Below are positions 47,001 through 58,577 of a stretch of 64,000 nt of DNA, piece after piece (within the stretch, counting starts at the first letter, position 1; the number at the start of each line of letters is the position of its first letter). A model generated the notes under the pieces. The model did not search any database. It was not told the DNA's origin and worked only from the letters and a program-made list of their open reading frames with translations. Location: the NCBI RefSeq assembly GCF_030272615.1, contig NC_081414.1:779252119-779316118 (forward strand). Direction: 5' to 3'. Source of the DNA: Cryptomeria japonica. Lineage: Eukaryota; Streptophyta; Pinopsida; Cupressales; Cupressaceae. The position numbers and the translations under genes were made by a program.

Positions 47001-49480
47001 CTCAGAACACCATATGACCCCTTAGATATTGTTAGGGGTCATATTGTGTCCTAAGGGGTCATATGGTGTGTCATGACACCATATGACCCCTTAGGACACC
47101 ATATCGTGTCGTTATGGGTCTTCTTATGTTATAAGGGGTCATATGGTTTTATATGACCGCTTAGGATACCATATGACCCCTTAGTGCACCATATGGTGTC
47201 GTAAAGGGTCGTATGGTGTTCTAAGGGGCCATGTGGTCTTTTGTGGGTTCATATGGTTTTGTATGACCCCTTAGGACACTATATGACATTGTTAGGGGTC
47301 ATATTATGTCCTAAAGGGTCATATTGTGTCTTATGACCCCTTAGGACACCACATGGTGTCATTATTGGTTGTATGGTATTCTAAGGGGTCATATGGTGTT
47401 CTATGACCCTCTAGGATACCATATTATGTTGTTATGGATTGTATGGTCTCCTAAGGGGTCATATGGTGTCCTATGACCCCTTAGGACACCATATGGTGTC
47501 ATTATATGTTGTATGGTGTCCTAAGGGGTAATATTGTGTCCTAAGGGGTCATAGGACACCATATAGACCGTTAGGACATCATATAACCCTTTAGGATACC
47601 ATATGACCCCTTAGCACACCATATGATCCCTTAGGACACCATATGGTGTCGTTAGGAGTCGTATGGTGTGATAAGGGGTCATATGGTATCCTAAAGGGTT
47701 ATATGATGTCCTAACAAGTTATATGGTGTCCTATGACCCCTCAGGACACAATATGACCCCTTAGCATACCATACAATGTCCTTAGGGGTCATATGGTGTC
47801 CTATGACTCCTTAGGTGTTGTTAGGGGTCATATTGTATCCTAATGGGTTTTATGGTGTCCTACGACCCCTTAGGACACCATATGGTGGCATTAGGGGTTG
47901 TATGGTGTGCTAAGGGGTAATATTATGTTCTAAAGGTTCCTAGGACATCATAAAACCTTTTAGGATACCATATGACCCCTTAGGTATTGTTAGGGGTCAT
48001 ATTGTGTCCTAAGGAGTCATATGGTGTCTCATGACACCATATGACCCCTTAGGACACCATATCATGTCGTTATGGGTCTTTGTGTGTTCTAAGGGGTCAT
48101 ATGGTGTTATATGACCCCTTAGGATACCATATGACCCCTTAGGAAACTATATGGTGTCGTAAAGGGTGGTATGGTATCATAAGGGGTCGTATGGTGTCCT
48201 AAGGGGTCATATGGTGTCTTATGACCCCTTAGGACACTATATGACATTGTTAGGGGTCATATTATGTCCTAAGGGGTAATATTGTGTCTTATGACCCCTT
48301 ATGGTGTGGTTATGGGTTGTATGGTGTTCTAAGGGGTCATATGGTGTTCTATTATCCTCTAAGACACCATATTATGTTGTTATGGGTTGCATGGTCCTCT
48401 TAGGGGTCATAAGGTGTCCCGTGACCCCTTCGGACACCATATAGTGTCATTATGTGTCGTATTGTGTCCTAAGGGGTCATATGGTGTTCTATGACCCCTT
48501 AGGACACCATATGGTGTCATTAGGGGTCATATGGTGTGCTAAGGGGTCAAATGGTGTCCTATGACCCCTTAGAACACCATATGACCCCTTAGGTATTGTT
48601 AGGTGTCATTTTGTATTGTTAGGGGTTATATGGTGTCCTATAACCCCCTAGGACATAATATGACCCCTTAAAACACCATATAGTGTCGTTAGGGGTCATA
48701 TGGTGTCTTATGACCCCTTAGGACACAATATGACCCCTTAGGTGTTGTTAGAGGTCATATTGTGTCTTGACAAGTCATATGGTGTCCTATGACCCCTTAG
48801 GCTACCATATGGTGTCGGTAGGAGTTGTATGGTGTGCTACGGAGTCATATTGTATCCTAAAGGTTCCTAAGACATTATATAACCCCTTAGGACACCATAT
48901 GACCCCTTAGGTATCGTTAGGGGTCATATTGTGTCCTAAAGGGGTCATATTGTGTCGTTATGGGTCTTCTTACATTATAAAGGGTCATATAATAAGGGTC
49001 ATATTAAGTTATATGACCCCTTAAGATACCATATGACCCCTTAGGACACCATATGGTTTCGTAAGGGGTCATATGGTGTCCTATGACCCCTTAGGTGTCG
49101 TCATGGGTTGTATTGTGTCCTTATGGGTCATATGACATTTTATGATGCCTTAGGACACCATATGACCCCTTGGGATACTATTTGGTGTTATGGGTCATAT
49201 GGTGTTCTATGATCCCTTAAGACACCATATGACCCTTTAGGATGCCACATTGTGTCATTAGAGGTTGTATGGTGTCATAAGGTGTCACTTGGTGTCTTAA
49301 GACCCATTAGGACACCATATGGTGTCATTAGGGGTCTTATTGTGTCTTAAGGGCCCATACGGTGTTTTATGACCCCTTAGGACACCATATGGTGTTGTTA
49401 GGGGTCATATTATGTCCTAAGGGGTCATATGATGTTGTATGACCCCTTAGGACATGATATAACCCATTAGGAAACCATAT
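44082..49480. repeat. 5.4-kb satellite of a ~21-bp monomer in both orientations
   Basis: Core of T. The recurring unit is GACCCCTTAGGACACCATAT and its reverse complement ATATGGTGTCCTAAGGGGTC, mixed within the array and linked by short GTTAGGGGTCATATTGTG-type variants. Neighbouring inverted copies form hairpins; for example CTAAGGGGTCAT at 47451-47462 pairs with 47473-47484 around a 10-nt loop. Copies diverge by point changes. Larger blocks also recur, for instance around 46630-46700 and 46700-46760. Short frames inside are by-products of the repeat. Confidence 0.95.
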
Positions 49481-49484
49481 ATAC

Positions 49485-50615
49485 TATGTTTGAAATAAGG
49501 AGAGATATAAGGGTGAAGAGAGATGAAGAACTAAAGAGAGGGAAAAGAAATAAAGGACAAGGACATAAATAGAGATATAGATATTAAGGAGTATGAAGTG
49601 AGAGGGAGAAAAACTAAAGGACAAAGATGGATAGAAAGAGGTAGACATATCTAGATATTAAAAAGGAGAGAGGATGATAGAGATAAAAAATGAAGATAAA
49701 GGGAGAGGGAGATGAATAGATATAGAGAAAGAGAGAGGTAAAGACAAAGATAAATATATGAAGAGATGGAGAAAAAAGGATAGAGAGGGGTAAAGAGAGA
49801 GATAAGAAAAGGAAGAGATAGAGAGATATAGATAGTGCAAGAGAGTGAGAAAGAGAGATAGAGATTATAGGTAGGGATAGATAGAAAGGGAGAGAGAGAA
49901 AGAGAAAGATATAGAGATATATAAAGGCACTATAGAGAAGGATGTGGGGAGAGAGCCAAAGATATATAAAGATGGAGCAAATAAATAGGTAAAGGTAGAT
50001 AAAGGGAAAGAGACTTCAAGAGGGTGATAGAGGAAGAGACAAAGAAGTAGATTAATCACGTATAAAGGAAGATATATAAATATAGAGGAATATATAAAAG
50101 GAGAGATTGATAGGGAAAGAGATGGAGGTGTGAAGATGGAGATAGAGATAGAGATAGATATAGATAGAAAGTGGTAGAGAGAGTAAGACAAATGGAGGGA
50201 GAGATGGAGTGAATAAGTGAGATTTAGAGATAATGAGATATAAATATACATGAAGACAAATCTATAGGGATATAGAGATAGAGGGGACAAGATAGGGAGA
50301 GAAAGGAGGTGATGGAGACAAGTAATATATAAGTATAGGTAGGATAAGGTAGATGAGGGATCTAACTAGAGAGAAGAGATATTATTAGAGACAAATATAG
50401 AAATAAGGAGTGACAATGATGGAGTAGGAGAGGGAGAGATAGGAATAGAAAGATGGAGATATATGCAAAGATGCATGTAACTTGGTAATTTATTTATCTA
50501 GATGGGATGAGAAAATAAGTGACATAAGTAGAGAGAAAAGAGATAGATAAAATATATTATATAAGTATAGATAGACAAGTGATAGATAAAGGAGGTGATA
50601 GGAAAAAAATGAGAC
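49485..50615. repeat. Purine-rich AGAGATAG tract
   Basis: Over 1.1 kb with the plus strand almost all A and G plus scattered T (AGAGATAGAGAT, GGGAGAGAG). It mirrors the left CT-rich blocks in inverted orientation. The long minus-strand frames here encode Ser/Leu/Ile/Tyr low complexity only. Confidence 0.92.
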
Positions 50616-51012
50616 TTTGTATGCAAAATTTGTGAGTATTTACAGTTTTAAAATTGAAGAACTAAATTTAAATGATTATAATTAATTGTTTTTCTATAAT
50701 ACCATGAAATTACCTCATCCATTTTACAGGTCTCTGAATTACCTTTCCAACACCTATAAAAAATCAAAATTTTGATAAGAAACGCAAATGTTATGTTCAT
50801 TTTACTAAACTATATTTTTTAAGTTGAGAAAAATGGATATCCGATTTGAAAAAAGTATGACATCACAATAGTGACATCACAAATCAGATATCCAATATTA
50901 ATGGATATCCGATTTGGTTTGGTATTGCCAAACCAAATTCAAATTTTAGCTGACCCAAACAAAAAGTCAAAGCGGATTTTGGCATGTTTCGAAAGGTTTA
51001 AAACATTTTTTT
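50616..51012. other. Right subterminal arm of T, with palindromes
   Basis: Inverted counterpart of the left arm. It contains a direct repeat TGACATCAC (50858-50866 and 50872-50880) and a near-perfect 35-bp palindrome at 50881-50915, with arms AAATC.GATATCCA. The motif GGATATCCGATTT recurs at 50835 and 50904. No gene is seen. Confidence 0.8.
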
Positions 51013-51056
51013 TTCCATTGCCACCTTTTGGCCCCCCATGATCTTGCACATAGCCC
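51013..51056 (-). repeat. Right terminal inverted repeat of T
   Basis: Minus strand GGGCTATGTGCAAGATCATG at the tip, ending GGTGGCAATGGAA. Confidence 0.85.
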
Positions 51057-52321
51057 CAAATCTAACTAGACCACCATCAAATTCTTTCAAAGATAGAAAC
51101 TTCCCTTTATCTCCAGTCATATGATGTGAACAACCACTGTCAATTACCCATTCATCCTTGTCTGCAATTTTAGCAGCAAGTGCCTTCTCTTCAGGTAGAT
51201 TCTCTTCCAATCCCAGATCATCTTCCTTGATAGCCAAGAATGCTCATTGCTTCTCATTGCCAGATCCACTAGTAGAGTCTTCTATTGGTTCATCATCTGA
51301 ATCAGTAATGCCTTGCTCATCCACTATGTAGCACGATTTATCTCTATTTTTCTTGTATTTATACTTGTTCTGATATCTAGGGTTAGGCTTAAATGATCTT
51401 CTAGCTCTTTCTTCAAATCTTGAATTCCTTTCAGGACATCTAGATGAAAAATGACCAATCTTATTACATGCAAAACATTTAAAAGGTGCTTTTCCTTCAT
51501 ACTTACTTCTTATCAATCCTTTAGGTACTCTTCTAGAAAATAGTGCTTTAGGTTGCTCAAAATCATCATCTTCTCTCTTCATATCTTCCAATCCCTTTGC
51601 ATATAAATCTTTCCAATCTTGCTTATCAGTTGTAGATGTAGATGCATGAAAACCAGGTTCAATCTTCATAGCTCTTGAAGGTCGAAATCACTTAAGCTCA
51701 AAAGCACATAGTTTTCCAACCAAAGTATCTCAGTTGATAGATGTAATAGCCATTATTCTCAACTCATTAATAGCAGTAGCCTTCATTTTGTAAGCTGGTG
51801 GTATGACTCTCAAGACTTTAGAAAAAAATTCATCTTCGCCTAGTGTTCTACCACAACATTGAATTCCCATAACAATCTCATTTACCCTTTCTATGAATGA
51901 AGTATTCCTTTCATCTTCTTCCATCTTTAGGTTTTCATATCTCACCTAGTAACCATCAAGTTTATCAATCTTCATTGTGGGGTCCTTCATTAAGAGTCTC
52001 CAACTTATCCCATATAGCCTTTCCAGATGATTTGTCGGTTAATCCCATTATTTACTAATCAGAAAGTGCACACAAGAGGGATTCTCTTCCTCTACAATTA
52101 TTCTCAAGCTCCTTGTCTAGGTTTTCTGGAGGATTACCATATCCTGGATTATAGGGTGTGACACCATTTTGTGTGATCTCCCAAATCTCCTTGCCAAGAC
52201 ATCTCAGATGAGTCTCCATCCGAATCTTCCATATTGTGTAATTTGTTCCATCAAGCCTGAGAATATCCCCTTGAAAGATAGATCCAAAAGAACTGGATGA
52301 ACTTTAAATGTTAATCTCCAT
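51057..52321 (-). pseudogene. C2 gag and protease start (broken)
   Basis: Minus strand. The ATG at 52321 aligns with the C1 start at 12841, but a TAA follows four codons later. Open pieces: 51945-51730 (MRYENLKMEEDER...MERVNEIVMG-type middle) and 51669-51244, with the intact knuckle CFACNKIGHFSSRC near 51473-51432 and a basic tail. The next frame carries the acidic linker and protease motif VIDSGCSHHMTGDKGKF (51158-51108). The frame then runs GGLVRFG into the end of transposon T. A frameshift near 51240 and stops elsewhere rule out a product. Confidence 0.88.
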
Positions 52322-52365
52322 AGGATCTTCCTCAAGTGGTTAAGCTTTCTGCAGAGAGGACCAAA

Positions 52366-52377
52366 GCTTTAATACCA
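52366..52377 (-). other. Primer binding site of C2
   Basis: Minus strand TGGTATTAAAGC, two changes from canonical, two bases inside the 5' LTR boundary. Confidence 0.85.
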
Positions 52378-52379
52378 AA

Positions 52380-53617
52380 TGTTATACGGTTCAAATAACC
52401 AGAAGACAACTGAGAGGGGGGAGGCGTAAATCAGTTGTCATAGATTACAGGAACCATTATCAATTTAAACTTTAATACTGGAACCCAGAATATTAATACC
52501 AGAATAGAAGATAAACTGATTAAGCATAAACAATAATCACAGAATAAAAGCCATCCATACAATGGCAAGATTTGTATGTGAAAAACCTAGTAAAGGGAAA
52601 AACCACCGTGGGAAGCCTACCCATAGTGAGATAATACTTATGCAGTAAGTATGTGAATTACAATGAAGGGGCTTGCACTTATAGGAAGGCCAAAAGCTTA
52701 GAGTGCATTGCTCATCACAAAAGGAGTCTCACTGACTACATATAAATCCAGACTACAATCCGGAGAAGTGTTGAACTGCAAAAAGATAGCATCTCCTATG
52801 CCTAAGTACAGTTCCGATTAAGCTCAATTCCAGAGGACTAAATCCTCTTACATAAACCTATTTCGATCTCCAATTATTGACCAACTCCTCTACTTGAATG
52901 ATATTACATTATTCACATATTACATTCCTTGACCATGACCTCTTACATATAACCATGATGATCTACAATGAGATCTTACATCTATTTATACAAAACCCTA
53001 GACCATAAACAACCAGGTCAGCCACCAGATAATAAAATGATTACATAATTACAAACCATGTCAGCCTTAGACCAAACAAGTAATATCAACACATAAGACA
53101 TCCTGGAAATATATCCATAGGTCCTATGCACACATTACATTAAAGTCAGTCCATAACCTAGATCAACCGGGACCAAGTATAGGTCCATATGCTACAACAA
53201 TGATCTCCAATCACCAAGTCTCTAACATCATCACCAACAACATCCTAAAAATCTATCAGAAGTTGCACCAACACCACTTATTCAATTCATAAAAGTTAGA
53301 GTCTATCAGAAGCTCTACCGATGAAACCCTCATCGGAACCAGAAATCAATCTTCTAAGCAAGAAGGATAGCATCCGATCTCCAAACCAAAACCAACTGAC
53401 CAAATATGAGTATAAGTATCATGAACAAGCTGATTCCATCATCAAACTATATTGGAGTCTACCAGATCATGCCAGATCCAAGTTAACCATAAACCACTTA
53501 ACCTACCGAGACCAAAAGGGTGCCGATAAAGTATCCAAATAGCTAGTGTTGGCATCAATGACAAAACATCAATGCAAGACATAATCAATTCCACCAAATA
53601 GACAACAAGATATATGT
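52380..53617 (-). repeat. C2 5' LTR
   Basis: 1238 bp, TGTTATACGG to ATAGACAACA on the plus strand; the only uninterrupted family-C LTR in the window. Hairpin GATCTCATTGTAGATC on the minus strand at 52960-52975; the second hairpin is degraded (52672-52685). Confidence 0.92.
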
Positions 53618-53802
53618 GTAAAACAAAGATTTACAGAGATATCATTCATAGGGGGAGTTTGGTTTTTGTTTCATAACTTCATTGCTATATCTTTGAGTGG
53701 GAGATTGTTGGCGGTCTTCCACTGGGGGAGACTTGTTTGGCATTTCTTGGTACTTGGATGTTTTTCACATCTAGTGTTACCATCAATGCCAAAGGGAGAG
53801 AT
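53618..53802 (+). other. C1 3' untranslated part, third piece, with purine tract
   Basis: Starts with the second AGATAT copy. It has GGGGGAGA runs and the hairpin GATGTTTTTCACATC at 53757-53771. The purine tract TGCCAAAGGGAGAGAT (53787-53802) abuts the 3' LTR; one G has become A. Confidence 0.88.
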
Positions 53803-56183
53803 TGTTGGGCATTTGGAGGAATTGTTAATGTGTTGCATTGATGTTTTTTCATTGATGTCAACACTAGTTGTTTTGGATGCTTTATTGACATACTTCTGGT
53901 CTTGATATGATGTGTGGTTTCTGGTTGGTTTGGATCTGGCATCATCTAGTATGCTCTAGTATGATTTGGTTATGGAATTGTCTTACTCATGCTACTCATG
54001 TTCATATTAAGTCAGTTGGTTTTGGTCTGGTGATCAGATGCTATCCTATTTGCTTGGAAGCTTGGTTTGTGGTTCCGATGAGGGTTTCACTGGTAGAGCT
54101 TTATTCAAGATCTTTGATGATATACATAAGTGGTGTTTGTGCAACTTCTGGTATGTATTCAGGATGTAGATGATGATCATGTTCAAGATTTGGTAGATTT
54201 GGATCATTACTTTAGCGCGTGGACCTATATTGGGTTCCGGTTGATCTAGGTTATGGGCTGGCTTAATCTAACATGTTCATTGGACCTCTCAATGTGTTTC
54301 TAGGTTGTCTTATTGGTTGGATATTATCAGAATTCATTAGAAGAATTCAATTCATCTTGCAGCTTTAAGTTCTTCAACCTTTCGACATCATAATCCTCAA
54401 GTACCATCTCAAGTTGCTTCTCCATAGCCATGTTCAATGATTCTAGTTTCAGGATCTTCCTCAAGCTGTTAAACTTCCTCTGAGGTACCAAGCTTTGATA
54501 CCAATTGCTGGAATACAATGAATCCAAGAACGCTGAGAGGAAGGGGGTGAATCAATGTTCTGCTGGCAATACAAGATTTTAACTTTTTATAACATACACA
54601 TATAAACCGGTAAATGAAGAAACGTATAACATGAAGTAAATAAACTAGCCATATGAATGAACACCACAACACACTAAATTTATACATGGAAAATCTCAAA
54701 GAGGAAAAACCACAGTGAGATTTGTGACCCACAATATCAATTCACTGGCTATATGAAAGAGATTACATAGCATGGGGGCCTGCACATGCAGGAAGGCACA
54801 CTGCCTAGAGCATACTGCTAAACACAAAAAATTCTCATTGACTACAAGCTTCTGCTAAGATAAAACAGTAATGGTGAACTCACAAAATGCATCTGCAATG
54901 CTAAAAAGAGTTCTAATTATAGTTTTGTTTTGTATCGGTTCATAAACCCTGATCCCTTCTACCGATATCTCCTTTCCTCCAAGAATGCTTTACAAACCAT
55001 CTACTGATCATGATATTACTTTCCCATACAATTGAGCTACATACATATCCTTCGCATCACTTTTTTCTTCTAACTTATCATGTTTCAAGATGACCTAATA
55101 GACTGACTTATATACCCTTTACAAACAATATGCCTTATGTAGGCTTACAATACAAAAGATATCCAATGTCGACACTATAGAATAATTACAATATGATTTT
55201 ACAAATAAAACCTTTTGGATCCCAGACTGATGTCGTCTTTACTAAAGTGTTGGATGTTGGTGTTGGTGTCGGTGATGACCTTGATTACTCCAATGTCGGT
55301 ATGTATTGGTGTATACCTCCAAATGCTGGTATCTGTCGGTATATGCCTTCTAGCGAATATTGTTGCTATCAATGACAACATATGAATCCAATGAGTGTCA
55401 ATTGTCAACAAATGTAATGTGTGGATTGAACCTCTCGATGTGTTTCCGAGATGTCCTATGGGTTGGATATTATTTCTTTAGCCTAAGGTCGACATCTTTT
55501 GTAATTATGTAATTGGTTTATTGTCTGGTGGCCGACCTAATTGTTTATGGTCAAGGGTTTGTATATATATGATGTAAGATCTCATTGTAGATCATATCAG
55601 GATATAAGAAAGGGATATGGATATGTAATATGTGAATAAATTAGTATCATTTAGGTAAAGGATTTGGTCAATCATTGGAGATCGAGTTGGGTTTATGTAA
55701 GAGGATTTAGTCCTCCAGTATTGAGCATAACCGGAACTGTACTCGGGCATAGGAGATTTTACCTTTGCAGTTCATTCATTCTTCTGGATTATAGTATGGA
55801 TTTATATGTAGTCAGTGAGACTCCTTTTGTGATGAGCAGTGCACTCTAGGTTGTTGGCCTTCCTACAAGTGTAGGCCCCTTAATTGTTATTAACATGCTT
55901 ATTGCAAAAGTATTATATGACCATGGGTAGGCTTCCCATCTTGGTTTTTCCCTTTACCGGGTTTTCCACGTATAAATCTTGGTGTCATGTGGTATATATT
56001 TTCTGATTATGTTTATGCTTAATTGGTTTATTTGTTATTCCGGTATTTTGTTTAAGAATTCTAGTATTAATGTTTTGGGTTCCGGTATTAAAGTTTTAGT
56101 TGCTTAAGGTTCCAGTAATATATGACAACCAATTCACCACTTCCCCCTCTCAGTTGTCTTTTGGTTATTTGAATTGTCTAACA
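53803..56183 (+). repeat. C1 3' LTR with a family-B insert
   Basis: TGTTGGGCATTTGG to GAATTGTCTAACA. The family-C sequence is 53803-54327 and 55411-56183, with B2 between. The two family-C parts overlap by about 63 bp (54265-54327 and 55411-55473 are diverged copies of the same LTR segment), so this is not a simple insertion. Hairpins: GATCTCATTGTAGATC (55578-55593) and CCTACAAGTGTAGG (55862-55875). Confidence 0.88.
54328..55410 (-). mobile_element. Family-B fragment B2: gag start, primer site and LTR
   Basis: Minus strand: the B LTR 54506-55410 (905 bp), primer site TGGTATCAAAGC (54492-54503) and the first ~55 gag codons (MAMEKQLEMVLEDYD start). It is cut at 54328, in the middle of the coiled-coil segment. 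The right junction with the family-C LTR is at the same LTR position as in B1 (12008/12009). Hairpin CCTGCACATGCAGG at 54779-54792. Confidence 0.88.
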
Positions 56184-56342
56184 AGCATAGGACTCTTTCT
56201 CCTTAAGCTCTGTCAGTATGGGCTTACCAACCATATCAATGCATTCCTTCTTATGTACAATCAAGGAGTCTGACTGGGGACTCACCAATCCTCTGAGCCC
56301 TTTAGCTCTCCTAATAATTTTGTCTTTTTCCCTTTCAAGAGC

Positions 56343-58200
56343 TCAAATTTGAGCTTCTAATACCAAAATATTTCCATCAATAGATGTAGTCAAAGAATTG
56401 ACTATACCTACAATTTTATCCTGAGAATCCTTAATCCCTTTATCTATATCTGCAGTAAGTAATCCAGTGATACAGAATACTTGGTATATATCAGTACATT
56501 TCCTTAAAGCATTATCAATTAACTTTAGTTTGTCATTAATTTCTTTCTTCGCGGATTCAATCATCTGATCAAAAGTGGCTCTCTTATCTTGTGTGAATCT
56601 CTCTAATGCATGTAGATTAGATATCTACTGCAGTGATTGAAAATCCTTAGAAATGTGCTCAGTAATTATTTTGAGCTTGCCAGATGGGCTTTCTACTTTG
56701 TCAAAATGGCACTCTAGGACAAGTCTATATAAAATTGGGATTGACTGATCAATTATTTCTTTGTCCACTGATCCTTCCTTCATCATCTTTTGAGAAGTCA
56801 TCATCATGAGCTCAAGAAAACTCATCTTAGTTATTCTCTTCTGCTTTACTAGGGAGGTGTCAACTGACAGCAATGATGTGCTCACTACCGGTTCCCTGAC
56901 AGATTCATCTCCCTTCTCCTCTGATGGTTGATTAACTTTAATAAATTCGTCTTTTGCACCAGTGGCTTCACCAGTTGGTTTAGTATCAGTTACTGTCGGT
57001 ATATCTACTTTTGTCGATATCTCCTATGTGTCCAATACATTAGATTCTACCAGGGGCTCTATATCCAATGCCTTAGTATCTTTCAAAATTATGGATGAGG
57101 CACCCACTATACCTTTTCCTTTCCCTTCAATCGGGATGTCTGCAGTGTTAGTCTTAGCTTTCGCTGAAGTGTAGAAACCAAGGTTGTCATTAAAGAATTG
57201 AACCCATGCCTTGTGGGTTTCACTGATTATTTCATTAACCCTTCCTTCCATAAGGCTAATTATCCTATTCTTGCTGCAAAAAATTGTTCAGTCTGCAACT
57301 TCAAGTGTCATATACAACTCATTTGGAATAATTGATTCACAAGTAGTTCTCCATAGCGAATAATCTCCTAGAATCTAGATTGACATACAATTGTGTCGGT
57401 ATTTGCTTCTCAATTTCTATCAAAGATTTCATAAATATATCTAGGTATAACAAAACTACTTCCTCAATTTCTTTCTGGTCATCATCATCTAAGTACTCAT
57501 AATAGAATTGTACATTTTTCAAAATTCCATCCTTAGTTATTTCATCTATCAATTGTGCACAAGTGTTGGGAGGGATTATAGTTACATTACCAAATATAAT
57601 AGCTAGGTTTATGTCATCCATCTTCTTTCTTCTACCAGTATCAGATGGTGCAGAAGGTGTATGAGATGTTTCCTTTGGAGCTCTTTTCTTTTCAGGTTTT
57701 CTCACTGGTGAGTTTGTTAACTTGATCATTTGAAATCTTTTTCTCTAGACGGTGACCAATATGTGGTAAACCAGTGATCTAATTGCCTCCTTCGTGACCT
57801 TATAAGTTCTGTCCAGCCAAATAAACTCTCCATGAACTCTTCTCAATACATATCAGATGATCTCATCTTCAAATTTGGGGATATCAAGAATACCAATAAA
57901 CCCTAGATCCTCAAAGTTCTTATACTCAGTCTTGATGTTTCCAAAGTCACCCATCAAATCACTCATATACATTCTCTTGATGTCACTGGTACCTAGATCC
58001 TCAATGTGGCAGTGAATGTATGCTCTGATGTCTTCCACATAAAAAAATCCTTCCAGAACATGGTAAAATGCACCAACTGAATCATCCAATGTGGCAATAT
58101 GTGGGCATTGCTTGAAAATTGGCCTGGGATGATCCTTAACCTCAACAACAGTTGGATTTGCAATGAAAGTAGGTGCAGAGGATGATCCTGCTTCCATCAT
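56343..58200 (-). pseudogene. B' second frame, unknown family (broken)
   Basis: Begins MMEAGSSSAPTF at 58200. The frames 58200-57853 and 57729-57337 are in the same register, separated by TGA and TAG codons only; the intervening codons include GEFIWLDRTYKVTKEAIRSL. After a shift near 57300 the frames 57251-57024, 56885-56625 and 56564-56343 continue with a Lys/Glu-rich helical character. Overall it looks like one decayed protein of about 600 residues: a globular N-terminal part with the WLDRTYKVTKE segment, a basic Pro/Lys linker (VRKPEKKRAPKE), an acidic middle and a helical tail. I do not recognise the family. Its place after gag suggests an element-encoded accessory protein. Confidence 0.55.
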
Positions 58201-58577
58201 GAAAGATGATTTTGATAAGTACCTAAGAAATGGTTGCCGGTGAAACCATAGAGAACTCTTCTGATCGCTGGTGGAATCACTGAAGAAGATATCTAATCAC
58301 ACTGAATCACCTTAGACTTGCTCTGTATCACTCTTAATCTCTCTAAATGCAAAGTGATAAAAAATAAAGTGGATTCAACCTTTTAACCTTCAAGAAATCC
58401 TAATCTGTCATTGATATGAATGACTTCTGGTGGAACATACCGGATCTCAGTCGAACATCTCCATGCTAGATAAACCTTTTCCAATGTCTGGAACATCTTC
58501 TAGACCTCCTTCCTGGGGCTTATGCAATATTTTCATGAATGTTACCTACCCCTAAGGCATCTGCCTTAGTTATCGGA

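Larger units (their letters stand above)
41777..51056. mobile_element. Satellite-bearing terminal-inverted-repeat transposon T
   Basis: About 9.28 kb inserted in C2 gag-pol. The outer ends are imperfect inverted repeats (41777-41829 and 51013-51056), both starting GGG(C)TATGTGCA.GATCATGG. A further inverted match lies inside (about 42590-42870 against 50640-50960, including ATAGGTGTTGGAAAGGTAATT). The flank duplication is CAA or CCAA (41773-41776 and 51056-51059); the exact length is ambiguous because the ends are C/G runs. No transposase frame is visible, so it is non-autonomous. Short TSD with GG...CC ends would fit a PIF/Harbinger-like or other cut-and-paste family, but CAA is not the usual TWA target, so the superfamily is left open. 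Confidence 0.82.
23852..53617 (-). mobile_element. Copia-type retrotransposon C2, inverted inside C1
   Basis: Minus-strand family-C element. The 3' LTR is 23852-23879 joined to 37298-38495 across A3a. Pol is 38815-41776, gag and the start of pol 51057-52321 across transposon T, and the 5' LTR is 52380-53617. The duplication AGATAT lies at 23846-23851 and 53618-53623, and the C1 3' untranslated part is continuous across it. Without its insertions C2 would be about 7 kb. It is of the same family as its host C1 but in opposite orientation. Confidence 0.9.
12009..56183 (+). mobile_element. Copia-type retrotransposon C1, scaffold of the nest
   Basis: Plus-strand family-C element. Its 5' LTR remainder (12009-12782), primer binding site, gag and pol (12841-17002) are continuous. 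Its 3' untranslated part is in three pieces, 17003-17123, 23707-23851 and 53618-53802, separated by A2 and C2. The pieces align in order with the same region of C2 (38814-38496 on the minus strand). The 3' LTR is 53803-56183. Exact TSDs at each interruption support one element. The start of the 5' LTR is outside the window. The base following the 3' LTR begins AGCAT, a possible TSD that cannot be checked here. Confidence 0.85.

Noticed and set aside
49658-50290. Minus-strand frames of 60 and 141 codons
   Set aside because: Pure Ser/Leu/Ile/Tyr low complexity from AGAGATAG repeats; no coding signal.
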